The translations under genes were made by a program, and so were the position numbers. The notes beneath the pieces were generated by a model, which was not told the DNA's origin, made no database searches, and was given only the letters and a program-made list of their open reading frames with translations. This document shows, in pieces, positions 25,455 to 33,149 of a DNA stretch of 64,000 bases. Source of the DNA: Symbiobacterium sp040797425 (lineage in GTDB: Bacteria > Bacillota > Sulfobacillia > Symbiobacteriales > Symbiobacteriaceae); assembly GCF_040797425.1 (NCBI RefSeq), contig NZ_JBFNEH010000011.1, forward strand, positions 14,195-78,194. The letters run 5' to 3'. The number at the start of each line of letters is the position of its first letter. Positions within the stretch are counted from its first letter, which is position 1.

Positions 25455-25483
25455 ACCGCTCCGGCGGTGTAAGAGTCTTTTTT
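25446..25483 (+). terminator. Riboswitch expression-platform terminator
   Basis: GACTCTT-G-CACCGC pairs with GCGGTG-T-AAGAGTC across TCCG and is followed by six T residues. Its ascending arm overlaps P1 of the aptamer (25448-25454), so the two structures exclude each other. Confidence 0.92.
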
Positions 25484-25522
25484 CTGCTTCACCACACGCC
25501 GCAGCCAGGGGAGGAAGGTGCC

Positions 25523-26239
25523 TTGTCCACGCTGATCACGTCGTTCCTCATGGTCGCCCTGGGCGAGATGGGCGACAAGTCCCAGTTGCTCGCACTGGCG
25601 CTGACGGCGCGATACCCCGCCGGCCAGGTCATGTTCGGCGTGGTGCTGGCCGCCGCGCTGATTCAGGGCCTGGCCGTGTGCGTCGGCACCTGCCTGGCCG
25701 AGATCTTGCCCCTGACGGCGGTCAGCGTCGTGGCCGGGCTCTCCTTCCTGTTCTTCGCCCTGTGGACCCTGTGGGGCGAGGAGTCCGACGACGAGGGGCG
25801 CAAGGCGTACCGGTTCTGCCCCCTCCTGACCGTTGTACTCACCTTCTGCCTCGCCGAGATGGGCGACAAGACCCAGTTGGCCACCGTCGCCCTGGCCGCC
25901 GGCTTCCGCGACCCGTGGCCCGTGCTGGTGGGGGCGACGGCCGGTATGGTGGTGGCGGACGGCCTGGGCGTGTTCGTGGGCGACCTCCTCCTGCGCCGGA
26001 TGTCGCCGCGCCTGGTCAGTTACGTCACGGCCGGCATTTTCGCCGCGTTTGGCTTTCTCACGCTGTACCGGGCGATGGGAGCGTCGCCGGCGTCGCTGGC
26101 CATTCTGGGAGGGCTGGCCCTCGCCATGGCTGTCGCCTCCCGCCGGCTGGTGCGTGGCGGGAAGCCGCAGACACCCGCGGCAGGAACCGCCTGTGGCGGT
26201 GCGGAGGAGTGTGACGCGGGGAGCGAGCGGCTCTGCTGA
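25523..26239 (+). CDS. GDT1/TMEM165 (UPF0016) family cation transporter
   Basis: 238 residues from the TTG at 25523, with GGGGAGGAAGG upstream. Two homologous halves each carry the signature: ALGEMGDKSQLLALAL near the N terminus and LAEMGDKTQLATVALA around residue 112, on membrane helices. Six to seven hydrophobic segments are seen, with a Glu/Asp-rich loop between the halves (EESDDEGR). Family members export Mn2+ or exchange Ca2+/Mn2+ for protons; bacterial homologues are often Mn exporters under the yybP-ykoY riboswitch, as here. The Cys-containing tail is variable. Confidence 0.92.
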   Translation: MSTLITSFLMVALGEMGDKSQLLALALTARYPAGQVMFGVVLAAALIQGLAVCVGTCLAEILPLTAVSVVAGLSFLFFALWTLWGEESDDEGRKAYRFCPLLTVVLTFCLAEMGDKTQLATVALAAGFRDPWPVLVGATAGMVVADGLGVFVGDLLLRRMSPRLVSYVTAGIFAAFGFLTLYRAMGASPASLAILGGLALAMAVASRRLVRGGKPQTPAAGTACGGAEECDAGSERLC

Positions 26240-26264
26240 GCCCGAGAAGCCCAGCGAAACAGAA

Positions 26265-26300
26265 AGAGCCGGGCCAGGGATGCTTCCCAGGCTCGGCTCT
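26265..26300 (-). terminator. Hairpin between convergent genes
   Basis: AGAGCCG-GGCC pairs imperfectly with GG-CGGCTCT. On the minus strand it is followed by TTTCTGTTT, so it fits best as the terminator of the small gene at 26321-26470, and may also serve the transporter. Confidence 0.6.
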
Positions 26301-26320
26301 GCTTCCGCTGTGGGCCGTGC

Positions 26321-26470
26321 TCAGTCCGCCGCGTCCACCAGGTCAGCCTCCGTGACGTTTTGGGTGGACTCCCGAACGTCCTCGAGCTCCAGCTCCATGG
26401 CGAACCCGAAGCCGTGGACCGCTTCAGCCGTCACCAGCCCCACTTCCCAGTTCAACTCAAAGGTCGACAC
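26321..26470 (-). CDS. Small acidic protein of unknown function
   Basis: 49 residues from the GTG at 26468-26470, chosen because GAGGAGGGG lies nine bases upstream on the minus strand; an upstream ATG in the same frame adds a non-descript basic stretch. The peptide (VSVSTFELNWEVGLVTAEAV, then HGFGFAMELELEDVRESTQN and an acidic end) is amphipathic and ends DLVDAAD. A TATTCT lies upstream and a terminator downstream. I do not recognise the family. It could be a small regulator or a precursor peptide, but no modification genes are nearby. Confidence 0.45.
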   Translation of the reverse strand: MSTFELNWEVGLVTAEAVHGFGFAMELELEDVRESTQNVTEADLVDAAD

Positions 26471-26812
26471 CGAAACAGTCCCCTCCTCGCGGCGCCTCTG
26501 CCGGCCCGTGTTCTTTGTTCCCAGAATAGCAGGGATCGGTTGCGGTTTCGGCAAATTGGCGGTGAAATGTCGCTCTTTCCGCACAGGCGGCAGGGGAGCG
26601 GGCGGTCACGAGGAATGATACCAATTATCGGCGGCGGGTGACCGTTCATCGGGCGAAACGCGCACCTGACCGGTGTGCGACCCTGAAGCAAAGCCAGCGG
26701 GGCCGGTGGCAGCGGCGTATCGCCGCACCCCCGGAGGCTGTCTAAAACCAAGGACATTCTCGTTCCGGCCGGCCGACGGTCGGCATCGGACTTTCACCTG
26801 GAGGCCAATCAG

Positions 26813-27172
26813 ATGAAGCCCATCGATCGCGCAGCGGTGCAGGAGAAACTGCAGGCATTCGTGGACCGCGACGTTTATATTCACCTGGAGACCACCAATG
26901 GCGCGTACGCAGCGGAGTCGGCCGGGGTGAACTCCATGGCCGTCTGCGCCTTCATCCGCAACGCGCGGATCCGCTTCAGCCGGGCGCTCATCACCGGCAA
27001 CGGCCCCTACCGCGTGGGGCTGCAGATGAAGGAAAACAGAGGCTGGACCTATGCCGAGGGGCTCACCGACTACGAAATCGACGAAGAGGGTCGGCTCCTG
27101 CTGGCGGGGCACGACGCTGAGGGGCGCCTGGCCATCGCGCTGGAACTGAGCCACACGCCATTCCCCGGGTAG
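26813..27172 (+). CDS. yojF: YojF-family protein (DUF1806)
   Basis: 119 residues, ATG start with CTGGAGG upstream. The sequence has VDRDVYIHLETTNGAYAAES, ARIRFSRALITGNGPYRVGL and GWTYAEGLTDYEIDEEGRLL, which match YojF. In Bacillus yojF sits in front of bshB2 (yojG), and the same pair occurs here with a 13-base gap. YojF probably assists or modulates the deacetylase; no direct activity is known. Confidence 0.88.
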   Translation: MKPIDRAAVQEKLQAFVDRDVYIHLETTNGAYAAESAGVNSMAVCAFIRNARIRFSRALITGNGPYRVGLQMKENRGWTYAEGLTDYEIDEEGRLLLAGHDAEGRLAIALELSHTPFPG

Positions 27173-27185
27173 GAGGCAGACTGGG

Positions 27186-27845
27186 ATGAAGGAACACCTG
27201 CTGGTCATCATGCCGCACCCCGACGATGAAACCTTCGCGGTGGGCGGGACGATCGCCCTCTACTCCCGGCGCGGGGTTCCCGTGACGTACGTCTGCGCCA
27301 CCCTCGGCGAGATGGGCCGGAACATGGGCCGGCCGCCCTTCGCCAACCGCGAGACCCTGCCGCGGCTCCGGGAGAAGGAGCTGCGGGAGGCCTGCCGCAT
27401 CCTCGGCATCACGGACCTGCGCCTCCTCGGCCTGCGTGACAAGACCGTGGAGTTCGTCGATCCCGGCGAACTGGCCGCGCGCCTGCGCGCCATCATCGAG
27501 GAGATCCGGCCCTCGCTGATCATCACGTACCATCCCGACTACAGCGTGCACCCGGACCACATGGCCCTGGGGCGTGCGACGGTAGAGGCGGTGAGGCAGC
27601 TTCCGCCGGCGGAGCGGCCCCCGGTGCACACCCGCGCCTTCGGCAAGGCCTCGGCGGTTTTGGGCGAGCCTGACCTCGTGGTGGACGTGAGTCCCGTGTG
27701 GGAAACCAAGCTGGCCGCCATCCGCGCCCACCGGTCGCAGAGCCAGCTGATGCTCTCCCGGGCGGAGGCCAACCCCGAGGAGCAGGAGCGTCTCAAGCGG
27801 GATCGGGAGCAGGAGCGCTTCTACATCTGGAAGTTCGAGGATTGA
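27186..27845 (+). CDS. bshB2: Bacillithiol biosynthesis deacetylase BshB2
   Basis: 219 residues. The LmbE/PIG-L zinc motif is PHPDDETFAVGGTIA, followed by VCATLGEMGRN, the helix RLREKELREACRILGI and the downstream YHPDYSVHPDHMALG. It removes the acetyl group from GlcNAc-malate in bacillithiol synthesis, or acts on bacillithiol conjugates. Pairing with YojF marks it as the BshB2 form. bshA and bshC are not in this window. Confidence 0.9.
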   Translation: MKEHLLVIMPHPDDETFAVGGTIALYSRRGVPVTYVCATLGEMGRNMGRPPFANRETLPRLREKELREACRILGITDLRLLGLRDKTVEFVDPGELAARLRAIIEEIRPSLIITYHPDYSVHPDHMALGRATVEAVRQLPPAERPPVHTRAFGKASAVLGEPDLVVDVSPVWETKLAAIRAHRSQSQLMLSRAEANPEEQERLKRDREQERFYIWKFED

Positions 27846-27860
27846 GCGAGACCGACCGGG

Positions 27861-27899
27861 CGAGGCGGGCCCCTTTTCACGGGGACTCGCCTCGATTTG
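27861..27899 (+). terminator. Terminator after bshB2
   Basis: CGAGGCG and CCCC pair with GGGG and CGCCTCG around a short loop, followed by ATTTGCC. Confidence 0.7.
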
Positions 27900-28027
27900 C
27901 CTCCCCTGATAGGTCGGGGCGAGACCACCCGTTCTCAGCGCATCAAGCGCATTCTTTCACAAAGAGGAAATACACCGATTAGAGCGAACAATGCGCGCAC
28001 CACATACGCTGAGAGGGGTGGCTCAGC

Positions 28028-29842
28028 ATGACGCTGACGGGGTATGCCAACAGGATTGCCCGCATCGACCTGACCACAGGCGAAATCCGGTACGAGGCCA
28101 TCGACCCGGAGGCAGCGCGCAAGTACATCGGCGGCCGCGGCCTCGGGGTCAAGTACGTGTTCGATAACGGGCCGGAAGTCGATCCCCTGTCGCCGGAGAA
28201 CCTGCTCTGCTTCATGACCGGGCCGGCGACGGGCAGCGCCATCAACATGTCCGGCCGGCTGGCGGTCTGCACGAAGTCGCCGCTGACCGGCGGCGTCACC
28301 GACTCCCACATGGGCGGCTGGTCCGCGGCTCGGCTGCGGTGGTCCGGGTTCGACGGGCTGCTCTTCCGCGGCGCGTCTCCCAAACCGGTCTACGCCGTTT
28401 GTGAGGGCGGCACGGTGCGGCTGGAGGACGCCTCCGACCTGTGGGGCAAGGGGGTTCGCGAGACCGTCCGCATCCTGCTGGAGCGGCACGGGGGCAGCAA
28501 CGTGTCGGTGATGGCCATCGGGCCCGCCGGCGAGAACCAGGTGCGCTTCGCCTGCATCCTGAACGAGAACGACCGGGCCTCCGGCCGGGGCGGCACCGGC
28601 GCCGTGATGGGCTCCAAGAAGCTGAAGGCCGTCGTGGCCATCGGGGACATCAAGGCGCAGTGGAAGCCCGCCGAGGACCGGAAAGCGGCGTTCGAAGCGG
28701 CGCGGAAGACCAGCCTCAAGGCGATCATGGAAGGCGCCCTCACCGCGCCCCGCAAGGGCGGCCTGTCGCTCTACGGCACCAACGTGCTCATGAACATCAT
28801 CAACGAGGTGGGCGCCCTGCCGGCCTTCAACGGCAAGGAGACCTACCACCCGAACGCCGAGGCGATCTCGGGCGAAGCCATCCGGGCGAACTACCTGGCC
28901 GAGGAGCCCACCTGCCACGCCTGCCCGGTCGCCTGCAAGAAGCTGGTGGAGATCAAGGAGGGACCGTACGCCGGCGTGCGCACGGAGTCCTTCGAGTACG
29001 AGACGGCCTGGGCGCTGGGCGTCAACTGCGGCCTCACCGATCCAGGCGCCATCGCGAAGCTCCTCGACCTCTGCAACGACCTCGGGATGGACACGATCGA
29101 ACTGGGCAACGTGCTCTCCACCACGATGGAGGCCACGGAACTCGGGCTGGTGGCGGACGGCATCGCCTGGGGCGACGCGGCGCGCATGGTCGAAGTGACG
29201 GAGCAGATCGCCCGGGCGGAGGGGCCGATGGGCCAGGCGCTGGGGCGCGGCGCCTACGGTGCCGCCCAGTGGTTCGGCCGGCCCGACCTGGCCAACTCCG
29301 TGAAGGGGCAGGCCATTCCGGCCTACGACCCCCGCGGCATCAAGGGCATCGGCCTCGGCTACGCCACTTCCAATCGCGGCGCCTGCCACCTGCGGGGCTA
29401 CACCGTGGCCTCGGAGATCGCAGGCATCCCCATGCAAACAGACCGCCTGAGCTCCGAGGGCAAGGGTGCATTGCTGAAGACCTTCCAGGACCTCCACGCC
29501 TTCTCCGATTCCTTGGATCTCTGCAAGTTCTCGGCCTTCTCAATGGGGGCGGAGGAGTACGCCCAGATCTACAGCGCCGTCACCGGCGTCCCGTTCACGG
29601 CGGAGGACGTGATGCGCACCGGCGAGCGTATCTACAACCTGGAGCGCTACTACAACAACCTCGCCGGGCTGGGCGAGGGCAGCGACTACCTGCCGAAGCG
29701 GTTCCTCACCGACCCGGCCACCGGCGGCAGCGCGGGCCAGGTCTCGGAACTCGACCAGATGCTCCAGGAGTACTACGCTGTCCGCGGCTGGAGGAACGGG
29801 GTCGTCCCCGTGGAGAAGCTGCGGGAACTGGAGATCGTCTGA
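28028..29842 (+). CDS. Aldehyde:ferredoxin oxidoreductase (tungsten/AOR family)
   Basis: 604 residues, ATG start after GAGAGGGGTGG. The N-terminal domain has YIGGRGLGVKYVFDNGPEVD and the pterin-binding stretch AINMSGRLAVCTKSPLTGGV. The 4Fe-4S site is CHACPVACKK (CxxCxxxC) with the fourth Cys in LDLCKFSAFSMG. AOR enzymes use a bis-pterin W or Mo cofactor to oxidise aldehydes to acids, reducing ferredoxin. A MoaD-like gene follows four bases after the stop, and a 2-oxoacid:ferredoxin oxidoreductase lies elsewhere in the window. The true aldehyde is unknown. Confidence 0.93.
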   Translation: MTLTGYANRIARIDLTTGEIRYEAIDPEAARKYIGGRGLGVKYVFDNGPEVDPLSPENLLCFMTGPATGSAINMSGRLAVCTKSPLTGGVTDSHMGGWSAARLRWSGFDGLLFRGASPKPVYAVCEGGTVRLEDASDLWGKGVRETVRILLERHGGSNVSVMAIGPAGENQVRFACILNENDRASGRGGTGAVMGSKKLKAVVAIGDIKAQWKPAEDRKAAFEAARKTSLKAIMEGALTAPRKGGLSLYGTNVLMNIINEVGALPAFNGKETYHPNAEAISGEAIRANYLAEEPTCHACPVACKKLVEIKEGPYAGVRTESFEYETAWALGVNCGLTDPGAIAKLLDLCNDLGMDTIELGNVLSTTMEATELGLVADGIAWGDAARMVEVTEQIARAEGPMGQALGRGAYGAAQWFGRPDLANSVKGQAIPAYDPRGIKGIGLGYATSNRGACHLRGYTVASEIAGIPMQTDRLSSEGKGALLKTFQDLHAFSDSLDLCKFSAFSMGAEEYAQIYSAVTGVPFTAEDVMRTGERIYNLERYYNNLAGLGEGSDYLPKRFLTDPATGGSAGQVSELDQMLQEYYAVRGWRNGVVPVEKLRELEIV

Positions 29843-29845
29843 GCC

Positions 29846-30124
29846 GTGCAAATCCGGCTTTACGCCACGCTGCGCGACCTGGCGGGAGCGGCGCGGGTGG
29901 AGGTTCCCGCTGCACCGGGCGAACCCACCGGTGCGGTGCTCCGGCGCCTGGTGGAGCGGTGCCCCGGGCTGGACGGCCACGTGCTGACGCCGGATGGTAC
30001 GGCGCTGCTGCCGCATGTGCAGGTGTTCATCGCCGGCCGCTCGATCCGCGATCTGCAGGGGCTGGCGACGCCGGTGCCTCCAGGAGTCGATATCGCCGTG
30101 TTTCCCCCCGTGGCCGGGGGATGA
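29846..30124 (+). CDS. MoaD/ThiS-family sulfur carrier
   Basis: 92 residues with a GTG start 4 bases after the AOR stop. The beta-grasp pattern (QIRLYATLRDLAGAARVEV, VFIAGRSIRDLQGLATPVPP, DIAVFPPVAGG) and a free C-terminal Gly-Gly match MoaD. Such proteins donate sulfur, as a C-terminal thiocarboxylate, to the pterin dithiolene of Mo/W cofactors. Its tight link to AOR suggests a pathway-specific copy serving the tungsten enzyme. Confidence 0.9.
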   Translation: MQIRLYATLRDLAGAARVEVPAAPGEPTGAVLRRLVERCPGLDGHVLTPDGTALLPHVQVFIAGRSIRDLQGLATPVPPGVDIAVFPPVAGG

Positions 30125-30126
30125 GC

Positions 30127-30159
30127 GAGGGCTCGCCCGCTGCCCGCCTGCGAGCCCTC
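30127..30159. terminator. Hairpin between convergent moaD-like and B3/4 genes
   Basis: GAGGGCTCG pairs perfectly with CGAGCCCTC across a 15-base loop. No T run follows on either strand. Confidence 0.5.
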
Positions 30160-30187
30160 CGCATAAAGACGGTGCGGGCGACGAAGG

Positions 30188-30874
30188 TTATGAACCAGTG
30201 CGCGTCCGCTCCGTTACCCGGCCCGTGGTAAAGTGGTGCACCCAGTCGCAGAGGAGGTCCACGTGCCGCTGAAGCTCCTCCGCGTCGTACAGCGGCGGAC
30301 TGAACACCACCGCGACGCAGCGGCGGGAGCCCTCATGAGTGGCGGTGCGGACCGAGTCGGTGAGCGGCGACCCGCAGGGGCCGGCCGCGTCCCGGAGCAC
30401 CGGCTTGCCTCGGGTTTCGAGTTCGGTGCCGGCCAGCGTGAGGTAGCGCTCGCCCTCCCGGCCCACACCCAGGCTGAGGGCGGGGCCCTCGAGCCGGTCG
30501 GCGTCATACAGGCCGATCGGCAGTCCCGAGACGGCCGACCAGACGTTGACCAGGTCGACGATCAGGCTCACCTGCGGCAGCCCGTCTCCCTTCACGATGC
30601 GCCGGAGCAGTCGTTCCGAGGAGACCCGATAGCGGGAGGGATCGGTGCCCAGCGCCTTGAGCACCTTGCGCCAGCCGGCCACGGCGGGCAGCTGGCTGAT
30701 CTCCTCCAGTTTCAGGACCGCCCGGGTCTGGGCGACCGTGGCGTCGATGAGGGACTGCAACGCGGGCGTGGCGGGCCCGTTCTCCAGGCCCTCGATATTG
30801 ACGGCCTCCAGGGTAAGGAATGGCACCTGGTGTGCGAGGGCCGGATCGATGGTGACCTGTGGCAGTTCAAGCAC
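30188..30874 (-). CDS. B3/4 (PheRS beta-like) tRNA-editing-type domain protein
   Basis: 228 residues with a GTG start; GGGGG directly adjoins the start, so the exact start is not certain. The sequence has WRKVLKALGTDPSRYRVSSE, the conserved RIVKGDGLPQVSLIVDLVNV and GLPIGLYDADRLEGPALSLG, diagnostic of the B3/4 domain of phenylalanyl-tRNA synthetase beta, here as a free-standing protein. Stand-alone B3/4 proteins are proposed to edit mischarged tRNAs or amino acids. It faces away from ptsH; two palindromes lie in the shared upstream region. Confidence 0.88.
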   Translation of the reverse strand: MLELPQVTIDPALAHQVPFLTLEAVNIEGLENGPATPALQSLIDATVAQTRAVLKLEEISQLPAVAGWRKVLKALGTDPSRYRVSSERLLRRIVKGDGLPQVSLIVDLVNVWSAVSGLPIGLYDADRLEGPALSLGVGREGERYLTLAGTELETRGKPVLRDAAGPCGSPLTDSVRTATHEGSRRCVAVVFSPPLYDAEELQRHVDLLCDWVHHFTTGRVTERTRTGS

Positions 30875-30900
30875 CCCCCTTTTCCCATGTTGCGCTATGA

Positions 30901-30917
30901 CGTACTTCGGAAGTACG
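30901..30917. promoter_or_regulatory. 17-bp palindrome upstream of the B3/4 gene
   Basis: CGTACTTC and GAAGTACG flank a single G. It lies 27 bases upstream of the minus-strand B3/4 start and could be an operator. Confidence 0.4.
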
Positions 30918-30952
30918 AAGGAATCCTGCTGGACAGGCCTGCGCGGATTTCA

Positions 30953-30970
30953 GATACTACTAGTAGTATC
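30953..30970. promoter_or_regulatory. 18-bp perfect palindrome upstream of ptsH
   Basis: GATACTACTAGTAGTATC is its own reverse complement and lies 32 bases before the ptsH start codon. No T run or loop is present, so a dimeric DNA-binding protein site is more likely than a hairpin. Binding protein unknown. Confidence 0.5.
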
Positions 30971-31002
30971 GCCCTTACATGGAGCAGAAGGAGTGACACG
31001 GC

Positions 31003-31269
31003 ATGGTGGAGCGCACGTTCACGCTGACTAACCCCACCGGGCTTCACGCCCGGCCCGCTGCGATATTCGTGAAGGAAGTGCAGAAGTTTGCCGGAACCGA
31101 GATTCTCGTACGCAAGGGCGAACGCGAGGTCTCGGCGCGCTCGCTGCTGTCGCTGCTGAGCCTCGGCATCGGTCAGGGGGAGACCATCGTTATCCGCTGC
31201 GAGGGCCCGCAGGAGAAGGAGGCGATGGAGGCCCTCGCGGCACTCATTGAAGGTGGTTTCGGTGAGTGA
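31003..31269 (+). CDS. ptsH: Phosphocarrier protein HPr
   Basis: 88 residues with an ATG start (or the adjacent GTG) after AAGGAG. The phospho-acceptor His15 is in NPTGLHARPAA, and the regulatory serine region is EVSARSLLSLLSLGIG, with Ser47 in the place of Ser46 of Bacillus HPr. It passes phosphate from enzyme I to sugar-specific EII proteins; the seryl site would allow HPr-kinase control. The downstream ptsI overlaps by eight bases. No EII gene is nearby. Confidence 0.93.
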   Translation: MVERTFTLTNPTGLHARPAAIFVKEVQKFAGTEILVRKGEREVSARSLLSLLSLGIGQGETIVIRCEGPQEKEAMEALAALIEGGFGE

Positions 31270-32965
31270 ACGCGTCTTGCGCGGGGTCGCCGCCTCGGCA
31301 GGCGTGGCGATGGGCCCTGCGGTAGTCTACAGGGAGGCGCAGCCTGACCGGCCGGCAGCGGCGGCTGGCACGCCGGCGGAGGAGCAGGCCCGGTACGAGG
31401 CAGCGTGCCGCCAGGCCGAGGCGGAGCTCTCCCAGCTGGCCGAGCGGGCGGACAGCCAGAGCCGGGAGATTCTGAGCGCGCACCAGCTGATGCTTCAGGA
31501 CCCGGAGCTCCACGGCCGGGTTGCGCAGGCGATTCAGGCGGGGCAGCCCGCCGAGGAGGCGGTGCGCGCCGCAGTGGAGCAGTTCGCCGGCATGCTGGAG
31601 GCGCTGGACGACCAGTACCTGCGGGAACGGGCTGCCGACGTGCGCGACGTGGGCCGGCGCCTGGTGGCAGCCCTGAGCGGCCGCACCGTCGGAATCCGGC
31701 TGGAGCGGCCGGCGGTGGTGATCGCCCGCGATCTGGCCCCCACCGATACCATCGGGCTGGAGCGGTCGCTGCTCCTGGGTTTCGTCACCGAGCAGGGCGG
31801 GCCGACGTCCCACACCTCGATCCTGGCCCGCTCCTGGGGGATCCCGGCGGTGGTGGCGGCCCACGGGGTGCTGGAGGCGGCCCGGGACGGCATGACCGTT
31901 GCGCTGGACGGCGACGCCGGCGAGGTCGTCCTCGAACCAGACGCCGGGACCCGGCAGCGCTACGAGGCGGCCATCGCCCGCGCCCGGCAGCAGGCGGAGC
32001 GTGACCGGGCCGAGGCCTCGCTGCCCGGGGAGACGCCGGACGGGGTGCGGGTGGAGCTGGCCGGCAACGCCGGCTCGCCGGCCGAGGTGGCCCTGGCGAT
32101 GGCGAAGGGTGCCGAGGGCGTCGGCCTCCTGCGGTCGGAGTTCCTCTTCATGGGGCGGGATACCGCTCCCACCGAGGAGGAGCAGTACCAGGCCTACGCA
32201 GAGGCGCTGCGGAATGCCCAGGGCAAGCGCGTGATCATCCGCACCCTGGATGTCGGCGGCGACAAGGACATCCCCTACCTGGGGCTGCCGAAGGAGCAGA
32301 ACCCCTTCCTGGGAGTGCGGGCGCTCCGGCTCTGCTTCCGCAGGCCCGAGCTCTTCCGGACGCAGCTCAGGGCGCTCCTGCGGGCGTCGGTGCACGGCCG
32401 GCTGGCCATCATGTTCCCCATGGTCAGCGGCCTGGACGACTTGCGCCGGGCCAAGGCGGCCCTGGCGGACGTGCGCCGGGCGCTGGAGGCGGAGGGCCAC
32501 CCCGTGGCCGATTACGAGGTGGGCATCATGGTCGAGATCCCCTCCGCGGCGCTGCTGGCCGAACACCTGGCACCGGAGGTGGACTTCTTCTCCATTGGCA
32601 CCAACGACCTGGTACAGTACACGCTGGCCGTGGACCGGGGCAACCCGGAGCTGGCCAGCATGTACCAGCCCTGCCATCCTGCGGTGCTGCGCCTGATCGA
32701 CCGGGTGGTGCGGGCGGCCCACGACCACTCCAAGTGGGTGGGCGTGTGCGGCGAGATGGGCGGGCTGCCGGAAGGGGCGCTTCTGCTCCTGGGACTGGGC
32801 GTAGACGAGCTCTCCATGGCGCCGGCGCTGCTGCCGCGCATCCGGCGGCTGGTGCGGGCGACGCCCTTCGCCAAGGCCCGGGCCGTGGCCGAGCGGAGCC
32901 TCGCACTGGGCACGCCGGAGGAGGTTCTGACGCTGGTGGAGCCGCTGCTGCGCCGGGGCGAGTAG
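31262..32965 (+). CDS. ptsI: PTS enzyme I (phosphoenolpyruvate-protein phosphotransferase)
   Basis: 567 residues from the GTG at 31262 inside the ptsH end; a TTG at 31247 is also in frame. The HPr-binding and phosphohistidine part has EQGGPTSHTSILARSWGIP, the catalytic histidine. The PEP-binding barrel has GLLRSEFLFMGRDTAPTEEE, IIRTLDVGGDKDIPYL, NPFLGVRALR and VCGEMGGLPEGA. It takes phosphate from PEP and gives it to HPr. Length is the usual ~570. It is last in a two-gene operon. Confidence 0.96.
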   Translation: MSERVLRGVAASAGVAMGPAVVYREAQPDRPAAAAGTPAEEQARYEAACRQAEAELSQLAERADSQSREILSAHQLMLQDPELHGRVAQAIQAGQPAEEAVRAAVEQFAGMLEALDDQYLRERAADVRDVGRRLVAALSGRTVGIRLERPAVVIARDLAPTDTIGLERSLLLGFVTEQGGPTSHTSILARSWGIPAVVAAHGVLEAARDGMTVALDGDAGEVVLEPDAGTRQRYEAAIARARQQAERDRAEASLPGETPDGVRVELAGNAGSPAEVALAMAKGAEGVGLLRSEFLFMGRDTAPTEEEQYQAYAEALRNAQGKRVIIRTLDVGGDKDIPYLGLPKEQNPFLGVRALRLCFRRPELFRTQLRALLRASVHGRLAIMFPMVSGLDDLRRAKAALADVRRALEAEGHPVADYEVGIMVEIPSAALLAEHLAPEVDFFSIGTNDLVQYTLAVDRGNPELASMYQPCHPAVLRLIDRVVRAAHDHSKWVGVCGEMGGLPEGALLLLGLGVDELSMAPALLPRIRRLVRATPFAKARAVAERSLALGTPEEVLTLVEPLLRRGE

Positions 32966-33149
32966 TGCGCTCAGGAGAAACGCCTGGTGGCGCGAGAAGC
33001 ATGTGCACAGAAGCGCGCGCGGTGCGGCCGCCCCCCCGCCCGCTTCTCTTGTGCCCCACGCCGAACGCACCAGTCCTGACGGGAGCCCCGTGGCACCGGA
33101 GGACCGGGACGGACGCTGCCGGGCGTGGCGCGGCGGGCCGGATGACCGG
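32966..33149. other. Convergent gap between ptsI and the ABC exporter
   Basis: No gene, hairpin with T run or repeat stands out; GC-rich filler between convergent genes. Confidence 0.5.

Noticed and set aside
27990..28027. CTGAGA-GGGGTGGCTCAGC before the AOR gene, resembling part of a thiamine riboswitch.
   Set aside because: No other thiamine-box blocks are present and the segment contains the ribosome site. A Mo/W cofactor riboswitch was also considered, but I could not match its core.
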